The translations under genes were made by a program, and so were the position numbers. Shown here in pieces: positions 7,813-16,398 of a stretch of DNA of 30,012 nucleotides (the first letter of the stretch is position 1; each line of letters begins with the position of its first letter). The stretch covers positions 1 through 30,012 of the forward strand of contig CAJULF010000031.1 of the NCBI GenBank assembly GCA_910587135.1, given 5' to 3'. Under the pieces are notes generated by a model. That model saw only the letters and a program-made list of their open reading frames with translations, searched no databases and was not told the DNA's origin. Source of the stretch: an uncultured Oscillospiraceae bacterium (GTDB taxonomy: Bacteria; Bacillota; Clostridia; Oscillospirales; Ruminococcaceae).

Positions 7813-8577
7813 ATGGACTTGAATTTAATGTGGAAAGCCAATAAAAAAATATATGCGGAAATTGCTGTGTGGACGATGTTGGTTTTGGTGCTTTCGTTCG
7901 CCTGCTATCTGCCAATGCTGCTTGAAAGAAACCGGGTGGGTGTGCCGAGAGAGCTGAGTGCTGCGAAATATCTTTTCGTGATCGTCCCTATTGCTGTGTC
8001 CGTATTTTTTGCGGCTGGGCGCGGCGAGTTTAAGAAATGGCTTGCAGATTTGTTTTCCGAAAAAATAAGGTTAAAGTCGATACTTTTTTGTGCCGTAGCG
8101 GGAGCGATCGGTCTAATATTTTCATTCGCGTATTCGCTTATATCGGAAAATCATGATTTGTTCACAAATAATTACCCGACGCTTCTTTCCGTTTTTACAG
8201 GTGCCGCCTATTTGTTCTTGACGGCAATGCTTGAGGAGTGCGCGTGGAGGGGTTATCTGCTGCGCAGGCTGTCGGAAGACATAGGAACACCGTTTGCGCT
8301 GATATATACGGGCATAGTATGGGCGGTCTGGCATATCCCCATGTGGACGATAAGAAACTCGCTCGGATTTGGAGAAACGGCGGCGTATCTGGTTTGGACG
8401 GTTTTAATCTCGTTGGTGTTGGGTAAATTTTATCTTAAACATAAAAATATAATAACGACCGCGCTGCTGCATATGTTGTTTAACACCTGTTTTATTATGC
8501 CTGTAAGTTATAACATAATTTTGGTTGGACTTTCAGGAACGGTAATGTTATTGACGATTAGGAAAAAGAGCGGTTAA
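7813..8577 (+). CDS. CPBP family intramembrane protease
   Basis: Predicted glutamic-type membrane protease of the CPBP (CAAX processing/bacteriocin self-immunity, Abi) family. The 254 residues are strongly hydrophobic with several membrane segments (about 17-36, 52-68, 90-110, 127-141, 161-178, 190-206, 214-245). The three family motifs are present: EECAWRGY at 141-148 (Glu141, Glu142, Arg146), VWAVWHIPMW with His174, and LLHMLFNT with His220 and Asn224. The gene sits between two deformylase genes and breaks the otherwise conserved priA-def-fmt order, so it may be an insertion. No clear Shine-Dalgarno precedes the ATG at 7813 or the alternative at 7828; the start is therefore uncertain. The substrate and any link to N-terminal processing are unknown. 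Confidence 0.85.
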   Translation: MDLNLMWKANKKIYAEIAVWTMLVLVLSFACYLPMLLERNRVGVPRELSAAKYLFVIVPIAVSVFFAAGRGEFKKWLADLFSEKIRLKSILFCAVAGAIGLIFSFAYSLISENHDLFTNNYPTLLSVFTGAAYLFLTAMLEECAWRGYLLRRLSEDIGTPFALIYTGIVWAVWHIPMWTIRNSLGFGETAAYLVWTVLISLVLGKFYLKHKNIITTALLHMLFNTCFIMPVSYNIILVGLSGTVMLLTIRKKSG

Positions 8578-8695
8578 TATACATTCCGCTTCGCTCAAAA
8601 AGAGCAGCGCAATGTTTTCGCGGCAAAGCAGCTTATTTACGCTCGGTGGGAATAAGGGTTATTAGAGAAATTTTCTGAAAATATAAGAGGTACAA

Positions 8696-9169
8696 ATGGC
8701 AAAGAGAGAAATTTTGAGATTTGGTGATAAGCGCCTTAGGGAGCACAGCGAGGAGGTCACGGTTTTTGACGAGGAGCTGTGGGAACTGTTGGACGATATG
8801 CATGAAACCATGACGGCGGCGGACGGCATAGGACTTGCCGCGCCCCAGGTGGGGGTCGCGAAAAGAGTGGTGGTGATAGACTTGGGTGAGGAAACGGGAA
8901 AAATCGAGCTTATAAACCCCGTTATAACCGCTATGCGCGGAAAGCAGCTCGAACCGGAGGGCTGCCTGTCCTACCCGAAAAAAAGGGGAGTAGTCAAGCG
9001 TCCCGCGAGGATAAAGGCAAAAGCGTTTGACCGCTACGGAAAGCTGATGGTGTACAAGGCGGGCGGTCTGCTGGCGCGGGCGTTTTGCCATGAGATAGAC
9101 CATCTGAACGGTATTTTATATAAGGATAAGGTAATCGAGTGGGTAGAGGACGAGGAGGAAGCGGAATGA
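8696..9169 (+). CDS. def: Peptide deformylase, second copy
   Basis: A second deformylase of 157 residues with the same motif positions as the first: GIGLAAPQ 44-51, EGCLS 88-92 (Cys90) and HEIDH 132-136. The residues after motif 2 are YPKKRG rather than the usual xPGxxG, a change next to the active site. The N-terminal FDE.LW.LLDDM..T stretch is shared with the upstream copy, consistent with duplication. AGAGG lies 6 bases before the ATG. Its stop overlaps the fmt start in an ATGA, so this copy, not the first, is coupled to fmt. The two enzymes may differ in substrate range or metal use; this is inference. Confidence 0.94.
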   Translation: MAKREILRFGDKRLREHSEEVTVFDEELWELLDDMHETMTAADGIGLAAPQVGVAKRVVVIDLGEETGKIELINPVITAMRGKQLEPEGCLSYPKKRGVVKRPARIKAKAFDRYGKLMVYKAGGLLARAFCHEIDHLNGILYKDKVIEWVEDEEEAE

Positions 9170-10104
9170 AAATAGTTTTTATGGGTACTCCCGTTTTTGC
9201 ACTGGAGTGTCTGGAGGGGCTGATAGAGGCGGGGCATGAGATAGCGGCGGTGTTCACTCAGCCTGACAAGCCGCGCAACCGTGGAAAACAAGTGACCATG
9301 ACGCCGGTAAAAGAGTGCGCGCTGGAGCATGACATTCCCGTATATCAGCCGCTTTCGCTGCGAAAGGGAGAGGACGCGGAGCGTTCGCTTGCGGTGCTTA
9401 AGGAGATCGCGCCCGACTGTATAGTGGTGGTGGCTTACGGTCAGATCCTGCCCCCGGAAGTGCTGGAGCTTCCGAAATACGGATGCATAAACGTTCACGC
9501 TTCTTTGCTGCCGAAATATCGCGGGGCTGCGCCCATTCAGCGCTGCATACAGTGCGGCGAGACGGTGTCGGGAGTTACCACCATGTATATGGCGGAGGGG
9601 CTTGACACGGGCGATATGATAAAGACGATGGGAGTGGAGATAACCCCTGATATGACGGGCAGCCATCTGCATGACCTGCTCTCGATGGCGGGCGCGGAGC
9701 TTATAGTAGAAACTCTTAAAGCTATTGAGGACGGAACTGCGGAGCGCACTCCGCAGATCGGGGAAACCTGCTATGCTTCCATGATAAGCAAAGAAGAGCT
9801 GAAAATAGACTTCACTCAGCCCGCAAAGCAGGTTTACGATTTTATAAGAGCCATGGCGGACGTTCCCTGCACCTATATCATGATGGACGGAAAGCGCTTT
9901 AAGATATTCCGCGCTAAGATATCCAACGAGGAGACCAAAGCCGAGCCGGGCACTATAATCAACGCAGAGCGCTTCGGAGTAGCCTGCGGCGACGGCGGCG
10001 CTGTGGAGCTTATCGAGATACAGCCCGAGGGCGGCAAGCGCATGGAGCTTAACGCTTATCTCCGCGGCAAAAAGCTGGAAAAAGGCGCTGTGCTTAACCG
10101 ATAA
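9166..10104 (+). CDS. fmt: Methionyl-tRNA formyltransferase
   Basis: Transfers a formyl group from 10-formyl-THF to initiator Met-tRNA. The 312-residue product begins MKIVFMGTPVFAL and has SLLPKYRG at 113-120. The catalytic triad is visible as Asn109, His111 and Asp150 (INVHASLLP and LDTGDM). The C-terminal OB-fold region is present, with RGKKLEKG near the end. The ATG at 9166 overlaps the TGA of the preceding def gene, and the Shine-Dalgarno GGAGG lies inside def. An upstream start at 9139 would lie within def and adds residues unlike the family. Formylation and deformylation are thus encoded side by side. Confidence 0.95.
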   Translation: MKIVFMGTPVFALECLEGLIEAGHEIAAVFTQPDKPRNRGKQVTMTPVKECALEHDIPVYQPLSLRKGEDAERSLAVLKEIAPDCIVVVAYGQILPPEVLELPKYGCINVHASLLPKYRGAAPIQRCIQCGETVSGVTTMYMAEGLDTGDMIKTMGVEITPDMTGSHLHDLLSMAGAELIVETLKAIEDGTAERTPQIGETCYASMISKEELKIDFTQPAKQVYDFIRAMADVPCTYIMMDGKRFKIFRAKISNEETKAEPGTIINAERFGVACGDGGAVELIEIQPEGGKRMELNAYLRGKKLEKGAVLNR

Positions 10105-10140
10105 CGGATAATATCCTATTAAAAATATTGAGGGAGTTAA

Positions 10141-10629
10141 ATGCCCAAGCTGATAATTTTTAGAGGAAATTCGGGCAGTGGCAAGACAAATGTTTCAAGG
10201 GAATTGCAAAAGAGATTCGGACGCAATACAATGCTGATTTCGCATGATATGATACGTTTGCAAATTCTGAATGCCAAGGACTCCGAGGCTTTGCCGCTGA
10301 TAACAGAACTGCTGAAATACGGCAGACAGCACTCGGATATCACCGTTCTTGAGGGTATTTTGCCAACCGAGACCTATAAGCCCTTGTTTGAAACGGCTGT
10401 AAAAGAATACGGCGCGGAAATTTACGCCTTTTATTATGATCTGTCCTTTGAAGAAACGTTGTCAAGGCATAACACCAAGCCGAACAGGGCGGATTTCGGA
10501 GAAACGGAAATGAGAAGATGGTGGAAGGAAAAGGATTATATTGATTCGATACCCGAAAGAACGATAACAGAGAACATGAGCATTTCTGATACAGCAGATA
10601 TGATTTATAACTGCGTAAAGGGTTTGTAG
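10141..10629 (+). CDS. P-loop kinase-like protein (AAA_33 type)
   Basis: A 162-residue nucleotide-binding protein with Walker A GNSGSGKT at 9-16, SHDMIR at about 34-39 and a DLSFEETLSRH helix typical of zeta-toxin/polynucleotide-kinase-like P-loop kinases. It probably phosphorylates a small molecule or nucleic acid end, but the substrate cannot be assigned. GAGGGAG precedes the ATG. It lies between fmt and rsmB, where Bacillus has no gene, with 36 bases before it and 64 after. No toxin-antitoxin partner is visible next to it. Confidence 0.75.
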   Translation: MPKLIIFRGNSGSGKTNVSRELQKRFGRNTMLISHDMIRLQILNAKDSEALPLITELLKYGRQHSDITVLEGILPTETYKPLFETAVKEYGAEIYAFYYDLSFEETLSRHNTKPNRADFGETEMRRWWKEKDYIDSIPERTITENMSISDTADMIYNCVKGL

Positions 10630-10693
10630 AATATACGTTCGGATTGAACGCGGCTCAGTCGCAAAAAAACCGATAAAATATTACGGAGGAAAC

Positions 10694-12010
10694 ATGGCGG
10701 ACGCACGACTTACAGCGGTAAGGCTGCTGCAAAAAATGGACAGCGGCGGGGGTTATTCCAATATTATTCTGGATTCCGCGCTGGGGGAAACGGATCTGTC
10801 CCCCAAGGATAAGGCTTTCGCGGCGGCGCTGTTTTATGGCGTTATCGAAAGACGGCTCACCCTTGACTATATAATCGAAAAAAACAGCTCCGTGCCATTT
10901 GTCAAGCTGGACGATGGCGTTGCGGAGATATTGAGGGCGGGGCTTTATCAGCTCTTGTATATGCCCTCCGTGCCCGAAAGCGCGGCGGTAAACGAGAGCG
11001 TGAAGCTGTGCAAGAGAATGAAGCTGTTCAGCGCACAGGGCTTTGTAAACGGTATGCTGCGCGGGTTTATCCGCGGCGGAAAGCGTATAGATTACAGGGG
11101 TCTGAATGCCGCGCGGCGGCTTTCGATAGAGTATTCCTGTCCGCAGTGGCTGGCGGACAAGCTTACGGAGGAGTACGGCGCGGACAAGACCGCTGCCGCG
11201 CTCAAAGCTTCCTTGGGCAGACCTCCCGTATACGCACGGGTGAATACCCTTAAAACAAGCGCGGAGGATCTGATAGACCTTCTGAAAAAGGATGGTATTT
11301 CCGCGGAAAAGTACACGGGTCTTACGGGCTGTATAAAGCTGGAAAAAACCGGAGATATCGAGAAAAGCAAAGCGTATCGGAGCGGGCTTTTCCATGTTCA
11401 GGATATATCCTCGCAGCTATGCTGTCTTACGCTGCGCCCGATACTTAACGAAACGGTGCTCGACCTGTGCGCCGCCCCGGGCGGAAAGAGCTTCACCATG
11501 GCGGAGATGATGGGGAACAACGGGCGCATAATAAGCATGGATTTGCACGAGCAGCGTGTGGGGCTGATAGGAAAAGGCGCGGAGCGGCTCGGGCTGAAAA
11601 TAATCGAGCCGCGGCAAAACAACGCGCTTAAGTTCAATGAGGAACTGCCGATGGCGGAAAGGGTGCTTTGCGACGTTCCCTGTTCGGGTCTGGGGGTAAT
11701 ACGGAGAAAGCCCGAGATAAAGTATAAGAATCCCGATGACTTCAAGGAACTGCCCGAAATGCAGCTGGCTGTGCTGGAGGTTTCCTCGCGGTATGTAAAG
11801 CCGGGCGGTACGCTTGTCTATTCCACCTGTACGCTTTCACGCGCGGAGAACGACGAGGTCGCCGACCGCTTTGCCGCCGAGCACCCCGAGTTTTCCCCGA
11901 TAGTTCAGCCCGTTCCGCTTGCCGCGGAAAACAGCTTCAAGCGGACTTATTTCCCCGACGAGGGCGGCGGGGACGGATTCTTTACCGCTTCATTCAGGAG
12001 AACCAAATAA
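10694..12010 (+). CDS. rsmB: 16S rRNA (cytosine-967-C5)-methyltransferase
   Basis: Methylates C967 of 16S rRNA using S-adenosylmethionine. The 438 residues contain an N-terminal NusB-like RNA-binding domain (about 1-135) and a C-terminal methyltransferase domain. The SAM-binding motif is LDLCAAPGGKS at 257-266. The catalytic cysteine lies in YSTCT at Cys379 and the second, release cysteine in DVPCSGLG at Cys330. ACGGAGG precedes the ATG. The neighbours fmt upstream and rlmN one base downstream of the stop reproduce the conserved cluster. Confidence 0.95.
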   Translation: MADARLTAVRLLQKMDSGGGYSNIILDSALGETDLSPKDKAFAAALFYGVIERRLTLDYIIEKNSSVPFVKLDDGVAEILRAGLYQLLYMPSVPESAAVNESVKLCKRMKLFSAQGFVNGMLRGFIRGGKRIDYRGLNAARRLSIEYSCPQWLADKLTEEYGADKTAAALKASLGRPPVYARVNTLKTSAEDLIDLLKKDGISAEKYTGLTGCIKLEKTGDIEKSKAYRSGLFHVQDISSQLCCLTLRPILNETVLDLCAAPGGKSFTMAEMMGNNGRIISMDLHEQRVGLIGKGAERLGLKIIEPRQNNALKFNEELPMAERVLCDVPCSGLGVIRRKPEIKYKNPDDFKELPEMQLAVLEVSSRYVKPGGTLVYSTCTLSRAENDEVADRFAAEHPEFSPIVQPVPLAAENSFKRTYFPDEGGGDGFFTASFRRTK

Positions 12011-12011
12011 A

Positions 12012-13076
12012 ATGGAACAGAAAGAGCAAAAGGAACTGACTCAAATTGACATTTTATCGCTTTCAAGAAACGAGCTGACGCGGGAAATTCTTGATTTGGG
12101 CGAGAAAGCTTTTCGCGCAAAACAAATTTACGAGTGGCTTCATGTCAAGAAAATCACTGATTTTTCTCAGATGAGTAATATTTCTGTACAATTGAGGGAG
12201 CGCTTATCAAAAAAATTTTGTATAAAGTCACTAAAAATTAAAAAAAGACTTGTATCCGACATGGATAATACGGTAAAATATCTATATGGACTGCCGGATG
12301 GACAGGCGGTGGAATCCGTACTCATGGAATACAGGCACGGGAACAGCCTTTGTATCTCTACTCAGGTGGGGTGTAAAATGGGCTGCCGTTTCTGCGCGTC
12401 CGCCATCGCGGGGTTTGTAAGAAACCTTGAACCGTCGGAGATGCTTCTCCAGGTATACGAAACCGAGCGGGACAGCGGTCGCCGCGTCGACAGTATAGTA
12501 CTTATGGGAATAGGTGAGCCGCTGGACAATTTCGATAACGTGATGAAATTCCTCTCGCTGCTCAACAGTGACGGCGAGGGCATGAGCCTGCGGCATATCT
12601 CACTTTCTACCTGCGGGTTGGTGGAGAGGATATATGAGCTTGCGGAGCTTAAAACGGGGCTTACGCTGTCGGTATCGCTGCACGCGGCGACGGACGAGAA
12701 GCGCAGCGAAATAATGCCCGTGAACAAACGGTACGGTCTGGAGAAGCTGATGGCGGCTTGCCGCGACTACTTCAAAAAGACAGGCAGAAGGATAAGCTTT
12801 GAGTACTCTCTTATAGAGGGTGTAAACGATACGGAGCAGTCCGCAAGGGAGCTTACGGAGCTGCTTTGCGGCATGAACTGCCACGTCAACCTTATCCCGA
12901 TAAACGAGATTCGCGAGCGGGATTACAAAAAAAGCCGATATGTGGAGAGCTTTCAGAAGATGCTTGTATCGGCGGGGATAAACGCGACAGTCCGCAGAAC
13001 GCTGGGAGCGGACATAAACGCCGCCTGCGGGCAGCTTCGCAGGGACGAATCGCCCTCGGACTCCCGAAGCGTATGA
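12012..13076 (+). CDS. rlmN: Dual-specificity 23S rRNA/tRNA adenine-C2 methyltransferase (radical SAM)
   Basis: Methylates A2503 of 23S rRNA and A37 of some tRNAs. The 354-residue product has the radical-SAM cluster motif C121-x3-C125-x2-C128 (VGCKMGCRFCAS), the conserved Cys114 before it, and the methyl-carrying cysteine in NAACGQL at Cys339. MGIGEPLDNFDNV is also typical. The ATG at 12012 follows the rsmB stop by one base; earlier in-frame starts would lie inside rsmB. The first 290 bases are much richer in A+T than the rest: bases 12121-12300 contain 57 G/C of 180, against 67 of 120 in 12301-12420. The stop overlaps a possible small hydrophobic reading frame. Confidence 0.95.
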   Translation: MEQKEQKELTQIDILSLSRNELTREILDLGEKAFRAKQIYEWLHVKKITDFSQMSNISVQLRERLSKKFCIKSLKIKKRLVSDMDNTVKYLYGLPDGQAVESVLMEYRHGNSLCISTQVGCKMGCRFCASAIAGFVRNLEPSEMLLQVYETERDSGRRVDSIVLMGIGEPLDNFDNVMKFLSLLNSDGEGMSLRHISLSTCGLVERIYELAELKTGLTLSVSLHAATDEKRSEIMPVNKRYGLEKLMAACRDYFKKTGRRISFEYSLIEGVNDTEQSARELTELLCGMNCHVNLIPINEIRERDYKKSRYVESFQKMLVSAGINATVRRTLGADINAACGQLRRDESPSDSRSV

Positions 13077-13201
13077 TACTAATTCTAAATCTCCGTATAG
13101 ACATCTTTGCAAAAATACCACTCATATTACTTTGCAGTACGCCGGTGTCACTTTTCCTTGTACTATACGCGGTCTTTTCGCAAATCTTGTCTATACTATG
13201 A
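13073..13201 (+). CDS. Possible small hydrophobic protein
   Basis: A 42-codon frame starts with ATG in an ATGA overlap with the rlmN stop and ends in TGA at 13199-13201. The predicted peptide is hydrophobic, with IPLILL and VSLFLVLYAVFSQILSIL, compatible with one or two membrane helices, and has an amphipathic start. No good Shine-Dalgarno is present, so it would depend on translational coupling. It is not recognised as a known family and may be chance, since the region also acts as spacer before prpC. Confidence 0.25.
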   Translation: MILILNLRIDIFAKIPLILLCSTPVSLFLVLYAVFSQILSIL

Positions 13202-13209
13202 TCAAGAAT

Positions 13210-13218
13210 TGGTATAAA
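13210..13218 (+). promoter_or_regulatory. Possible extended -10 promoter before prpC
   Basis: TGG followed by TATAAA (13213-13218) fits an extended -10 element. A TTGTCT upstream is 20 bases away, too far for a standard -35. A start near 13225 would give prpC a leader of about 65 bases. Confidence 0.35.
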
Positions 13219-13288
13219 AATATATGCGCACCAACAAACCGGCGCACTAACGCACACACAATACTCGAAAGGGGTAATCGGGTCAGAA

Positions 13289-14026
13289 ATGAACATTTTC
13301 AGTAAAACAGATATAGGACTTGTCAGAACAGAGAACCAGGATAACGTCTGGAGCAAAATGCTCAGTCCAACCGCCTGCGCGGCGATACTTTGCGATGGCA
13401 TGGGCGGCGAGAGCGAGGGCGGTCTGGCAAGTTCGATAGCGGTAGATGTTATCTCAAAAAGAATAGAGGAGAGCTTTTCGGAGATGATGAACAGAAATTC
13501 CGTCAGGAATCTGCTGATAACCGCTTCGATAGCCGCAAACAGTATAGTTTACGAAACCTCGCGAAAGCACGAAAACTCCGTTATGGGCACGACCTGCGTT
13601 GCGGCGGTAGTCTTTGGCGGAACGGCTTATATAGTAAACATCGGCGACAGCCGCGCTTACCATCTTTTTTCCTCGGCGGAGGACGAGTGCATACGGCAGA
13701 TAACCAAGGATCACTCTCATGTAAGAGAGCTTGTCGACCGCGGGGAGATAACCGAGGAGCAGGCGAGAAATCACCCGAAGCGCAATAAAATAACAAAAGC
13801 TATCGGCGCGGACGCAAACGTCACCCCCGACTATTTTGAACTGGATATGAAGCAGGGGGAAATGCTGCTGCTGTGCTCAGACGGGCTGACCTCCTACGGG
13901 GACGACCTGGATATCCTTGACATATGCTTTGACAACGCTGCGGAGAGCTGCTGTGACAGGCTCATTGAATACGCTAACAACAACGGCGGACATGACAATG
14001 TTTCCGTTGCTTTGATAACAGTCTGA
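13289..14026 (+). CDS. prpC: PP2C-type serine/threonine phosphatase
   Basis: Metal-dependent protein phosphatase that reverses phosphorylation by the neighbouring PASTA kinase. The 245 residues contain the PPM motifs in order: TDIGLVRTENQD at 7-18 (most homologues have NED rather than NQD), LCDGMGG with metal ligand Asp36, GDSRAY, TKDHS, KITKAIG, LLLCSDGLT and GGHDNVSVAL. The ATG fits the family N-terminus. The clear AAAGGGG lies about 14 bases upstream, longer than usual, with a weaker CGGG nearer. The prpC-prkC-rsgA order is conserved in Firmicutes. Confidence 0.94.
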   Translation: MNIFSKTDIGLVRTENQDNVWSKMLSPTACAAILCDGMGGESEGGLASSIAVDVISKRIEESFSEMMNRNSVRNLLITASIAANSIVYETSRKHENSVMGTTCVAAVVFGGTAYIVNIGDSRAYHLFSSAEDECIRQITKDHSHVRELVDRGEITEEQARNHPKRNKITKAIGADANVTPDYFELDMKQGEMLLLCSDGLTSYGDDLDILDICFDNAAESCCDRLIEYANNNGGHDNVSVALITV

Positions 14027-14116
14027 CAACAACATAATATAGCCCGCGCTTCCATACGGTGCGGGGGAATATCAAAACAAATTCAATAGATTGTATGGAG
14101 AAATGGCGGAAAATAC

Positions 14117-16384
14117 ATGGACAGCAATATCGGAAAAAAGCTTGACGGAAGATATGAGCTGATTGAGCTTATAGGCGTCGGCGGAATGGCGGATATTTAC
14201 CGCGCCAGGGACATTGAAGAGGATCGTGTGGTCGCGGTCAAGATACTCAAGACCGAATTTGCGGGCAGCGACGAGTTTCTGCGCCGCTTCCGCAACGAGA
14301 GCAAGGCGATAGCTCTGCTTTCACACCCGAACATCGTAAAAATTTATGATGTGGGCTTCACCGAAAAGGTGCAGTTTATCGTTATGGAGTATGTGGACGG
14401 TATCACGCTCACGGACTACATTGAGCAGCAGGGACTGCTGAAATGGCGTGACGCGGTTCACTTCACCGTTCAGATACTGCGCGCTTTGCAGCATGCGCAC
14501 GACAGGGGGATTGTACACCGTGATGTCAAAAGCTCCAATGTAATGCTGCTGCGCGATGGAACGATAAAGGTCATGGACTTCGGAATAGCGCGCTTCAATC
14601 GTGAGAACAACAAGACCATGTCCGAAAAGACCATCGGTTCGGTTCATTATATCAGTCCCGAGCAGGCGCGCGGCGATATTACCGACGAGCGCAGCGATAT
14701 CTATTCGGTCGGCGTGGCGCTTTATGAAATGCTGACGGGGAAAAAGCCTTTTGACGGGGATACACCTGTAGCTATCGCTCTTAAGCATATGCAGAGTGCG
14801 CCGAAAAAGCCCACGGAACTGAACGAGACCATACCCGAGGGTCTGGAGCAGATAGTGCTCAGGGCAATGCAGAAAGAGCCTTATCAGCGTTATCAGACCG
14901 CGGGCGAGATGATAAAGGATCTGGATGAGTTCAAAAAGAATCCCGGAATCATTTTTGATTATAAGTATAATTCAGCCGACGGCTCTACCAAATATTTCGA
15001 TCATCCCAATTCCCCCGACCGCGAAAAGCAGCGGCGCAAGAAGGCTCCCGAATACGAGGAGCCGGAGGAAGAGTACGAATACGACGATGATTATGACGAT
15101 GACGATGAGGACGAGTGTGAGGAGCGACGTTCGCCGCTTATACCCATACTTTTCGCGGTAGGTACGGCGTTTATCATCTGCACGGTGTTCTTGGTGCTGG
15201 CGCTGGTTTCCGACGCGTTCAACAAGGATACGAGCGACATTCTCTCGGTTCTCGGAAGCAGCGATCCGAATGCTTCAATAAGCGTTACCGACGATGACGA
15301 GTTCCCAATGCCAAATTTGCTGGGTCTTACATGGGAGCAGGCTCAGGAACAGTATTCCTCCTATATGAACCTTGTGGCGCAGCAGGAGTGGTCGGAGGTC
15401 ACCAAGGGCGAGATATTCGATCAGGAATTCCCCGAATCCCGCAAGATAAAAATCGGTCAGACCGTTACCGTAAAGGTGAGCATGGGTCTGAAGCAGATAG
15501 AGATACAGGATATGTCCAACCGCACTGTTGACGCGGCGGAGCAGCAGCTCAAGAAGGACGGCTTTGTCGTTTCCAAGACTTATGTCGAGGACGACGAGGT
15601 CACCAAGGACTATGTTATAAGAACAGAACCGCCCGCGCACCAGATGGCGCCGCAGGGCTCGTCGGTAGTGCTTATCGTCAGCATGGGTCCGAAGGATGCG
15701 CTTATGTTCGTGCCCAATCTTGTAAATCTGCCGTACACCACAGCAATGGAGCGCTGCGAGGAGTATCACCTTATTCCCAGCGTAGAGTGGGAAAACAGTG
15801 AGGAGGAGCGCGGTAAGGTACTGCGGCAGAGCATAGAGCCGCAGTCCAGAGTAAACCGCGACACACCTATAACGCTTTATGTAAGCTCCGGTGAGATACC
15901 CGAAAAGACACAGAGCTACACCATCTCCCTGCCAAACAGCGCGACCGGAGAGTTTGTATTCAAGTACTACTTTGACGGTATTCTTAATGAGGAAATGACC
16001 CAGACCCGTGACGTCAGCCTTTCGGCAAACAGATCCTTTAAAGTGGAGGTAACCGGCAAGACAGGCGAGAAGAAGCAGGTGGCTATCAACGTTGAGTCCG
16101 TTGCGACGGGCAAGAGCGGCACTTATATGGAGTTTGAGGTGGACTTCGGCGAAACCGAGGAGGATAAGCCGACCTACGATATTCTCCAGCAGAACAGCAA
16201 AATTTTCAAGGAGCTGTCAACGCCCGATTCCATACCGGTTGAGGAAACCGACGAGCCTGTGCCCGAGACCGACGAGCCTGCTGTTCCCACGGTAGAGACG
16301 CAGGAACAGCATAACTCCGAGCCTACTTCGGAGCCCGACACCGGCAACACAAGCGAACCGACCGGCGGGATCCCCGTTGACTGA
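14117..16384 (+). CDS. prkC: PASTA-domain serine/threonine protein kinase
   Basis: Membrane kinase that senses cell-wall fragments and phosphorylates proteins in growth, division and dormancy. The 755 residues comprise a Hanks-type kinase (glycine loop GVGGMADIY 20-28, VAVK with Lys42, HRD 134-136, DFG 154-156, SPEQARG), a juxtamembrane segment with an acidic run at 312-336 that is mostly Glu/Asp/Tyr, TM about 341-364, and three PASTA repeats (about 397-466, 467-532, 535-602). After these comes a further beta-rich domain and a Pro/Glu/Thr-rich tail containing ETDEP twice. The Shine-Dalgarno is GGCGG. A small hairpin (CCCGC 14043-14047 / GCGGG 14061-14065) lies in the prpC-prkC gap and may tune the ratio of phosphatase to kinase. 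Confidence 0.96.
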   Translation: MDSNIGKKLDGRYELIELIGVGGMADIYRARDIEEDRVVAVKILKTEFAGSDEFLRRFRNESKAIALLSHPNIVKIYDVGFTEKVQFIVMEYVDGITLTDYIEQQGLLKWRDAVHFTVQILRALQHAHDRGIVHRDVKSSNVMLLRDGTIKVMDFGIARFNRENNKTMSEKTIGSVHYISPEQARGDITDERSDIYSVGVALYEMLTGKKPFDGDTPVAIALKHMQSAPKKPTELNETIPEGLEQIVLRAMQKEPYQRYQTAGEMIKDLDEFKKNPGIIFDYKYNSADGSTKYFDHPNSPDREKQRRKKAPEYEEPEEEYEYDDDYDDDDEDECEERRSPLIPILFAVGTAFIICTVFLVLALVSDAFNKDTSDILSVLGSSDPNASISVTDDDEFPMPNLLGLTWEQAQEQYSSYMNLVAQQEWSEVTKGEIFDQEFPESRKIKIGQTVTVKVSMGLKQIEIQDMSNRTVDAAEQQLKKDGFVVSKTYVEDDEVTKDYVIRTEPPAHQMAPQGSSVVLIVSMGPKDALMFVPNLVNLPYTTAMERCEEYHLIPSVEWENSEEERGKVLRQSIEPQSRVNRDTPITLYVSSGEIPEKTQSYTISLPNSATGEFVFKYYFDGILNEEMTQTRDVSLSANRSFKVEVTGKTGEKKQVAINVESVATGKSGTYMEFEVDFGETEEDKPTYDILQQNSKIFKELSTPDSIPVEETDEPVPETDEPAVPTVETQEQHNSEPTSEPDTGNTSEPTGGIPVD

Positions 16385-16398
16385 GGGAGGTAATCTTT

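Noticed and set aside
10141..10629. Zeta-type toxin
   Set aside because: P-loop similarity only; no antitoxin gene adjacent and the catalytic pattern is not specific enough.
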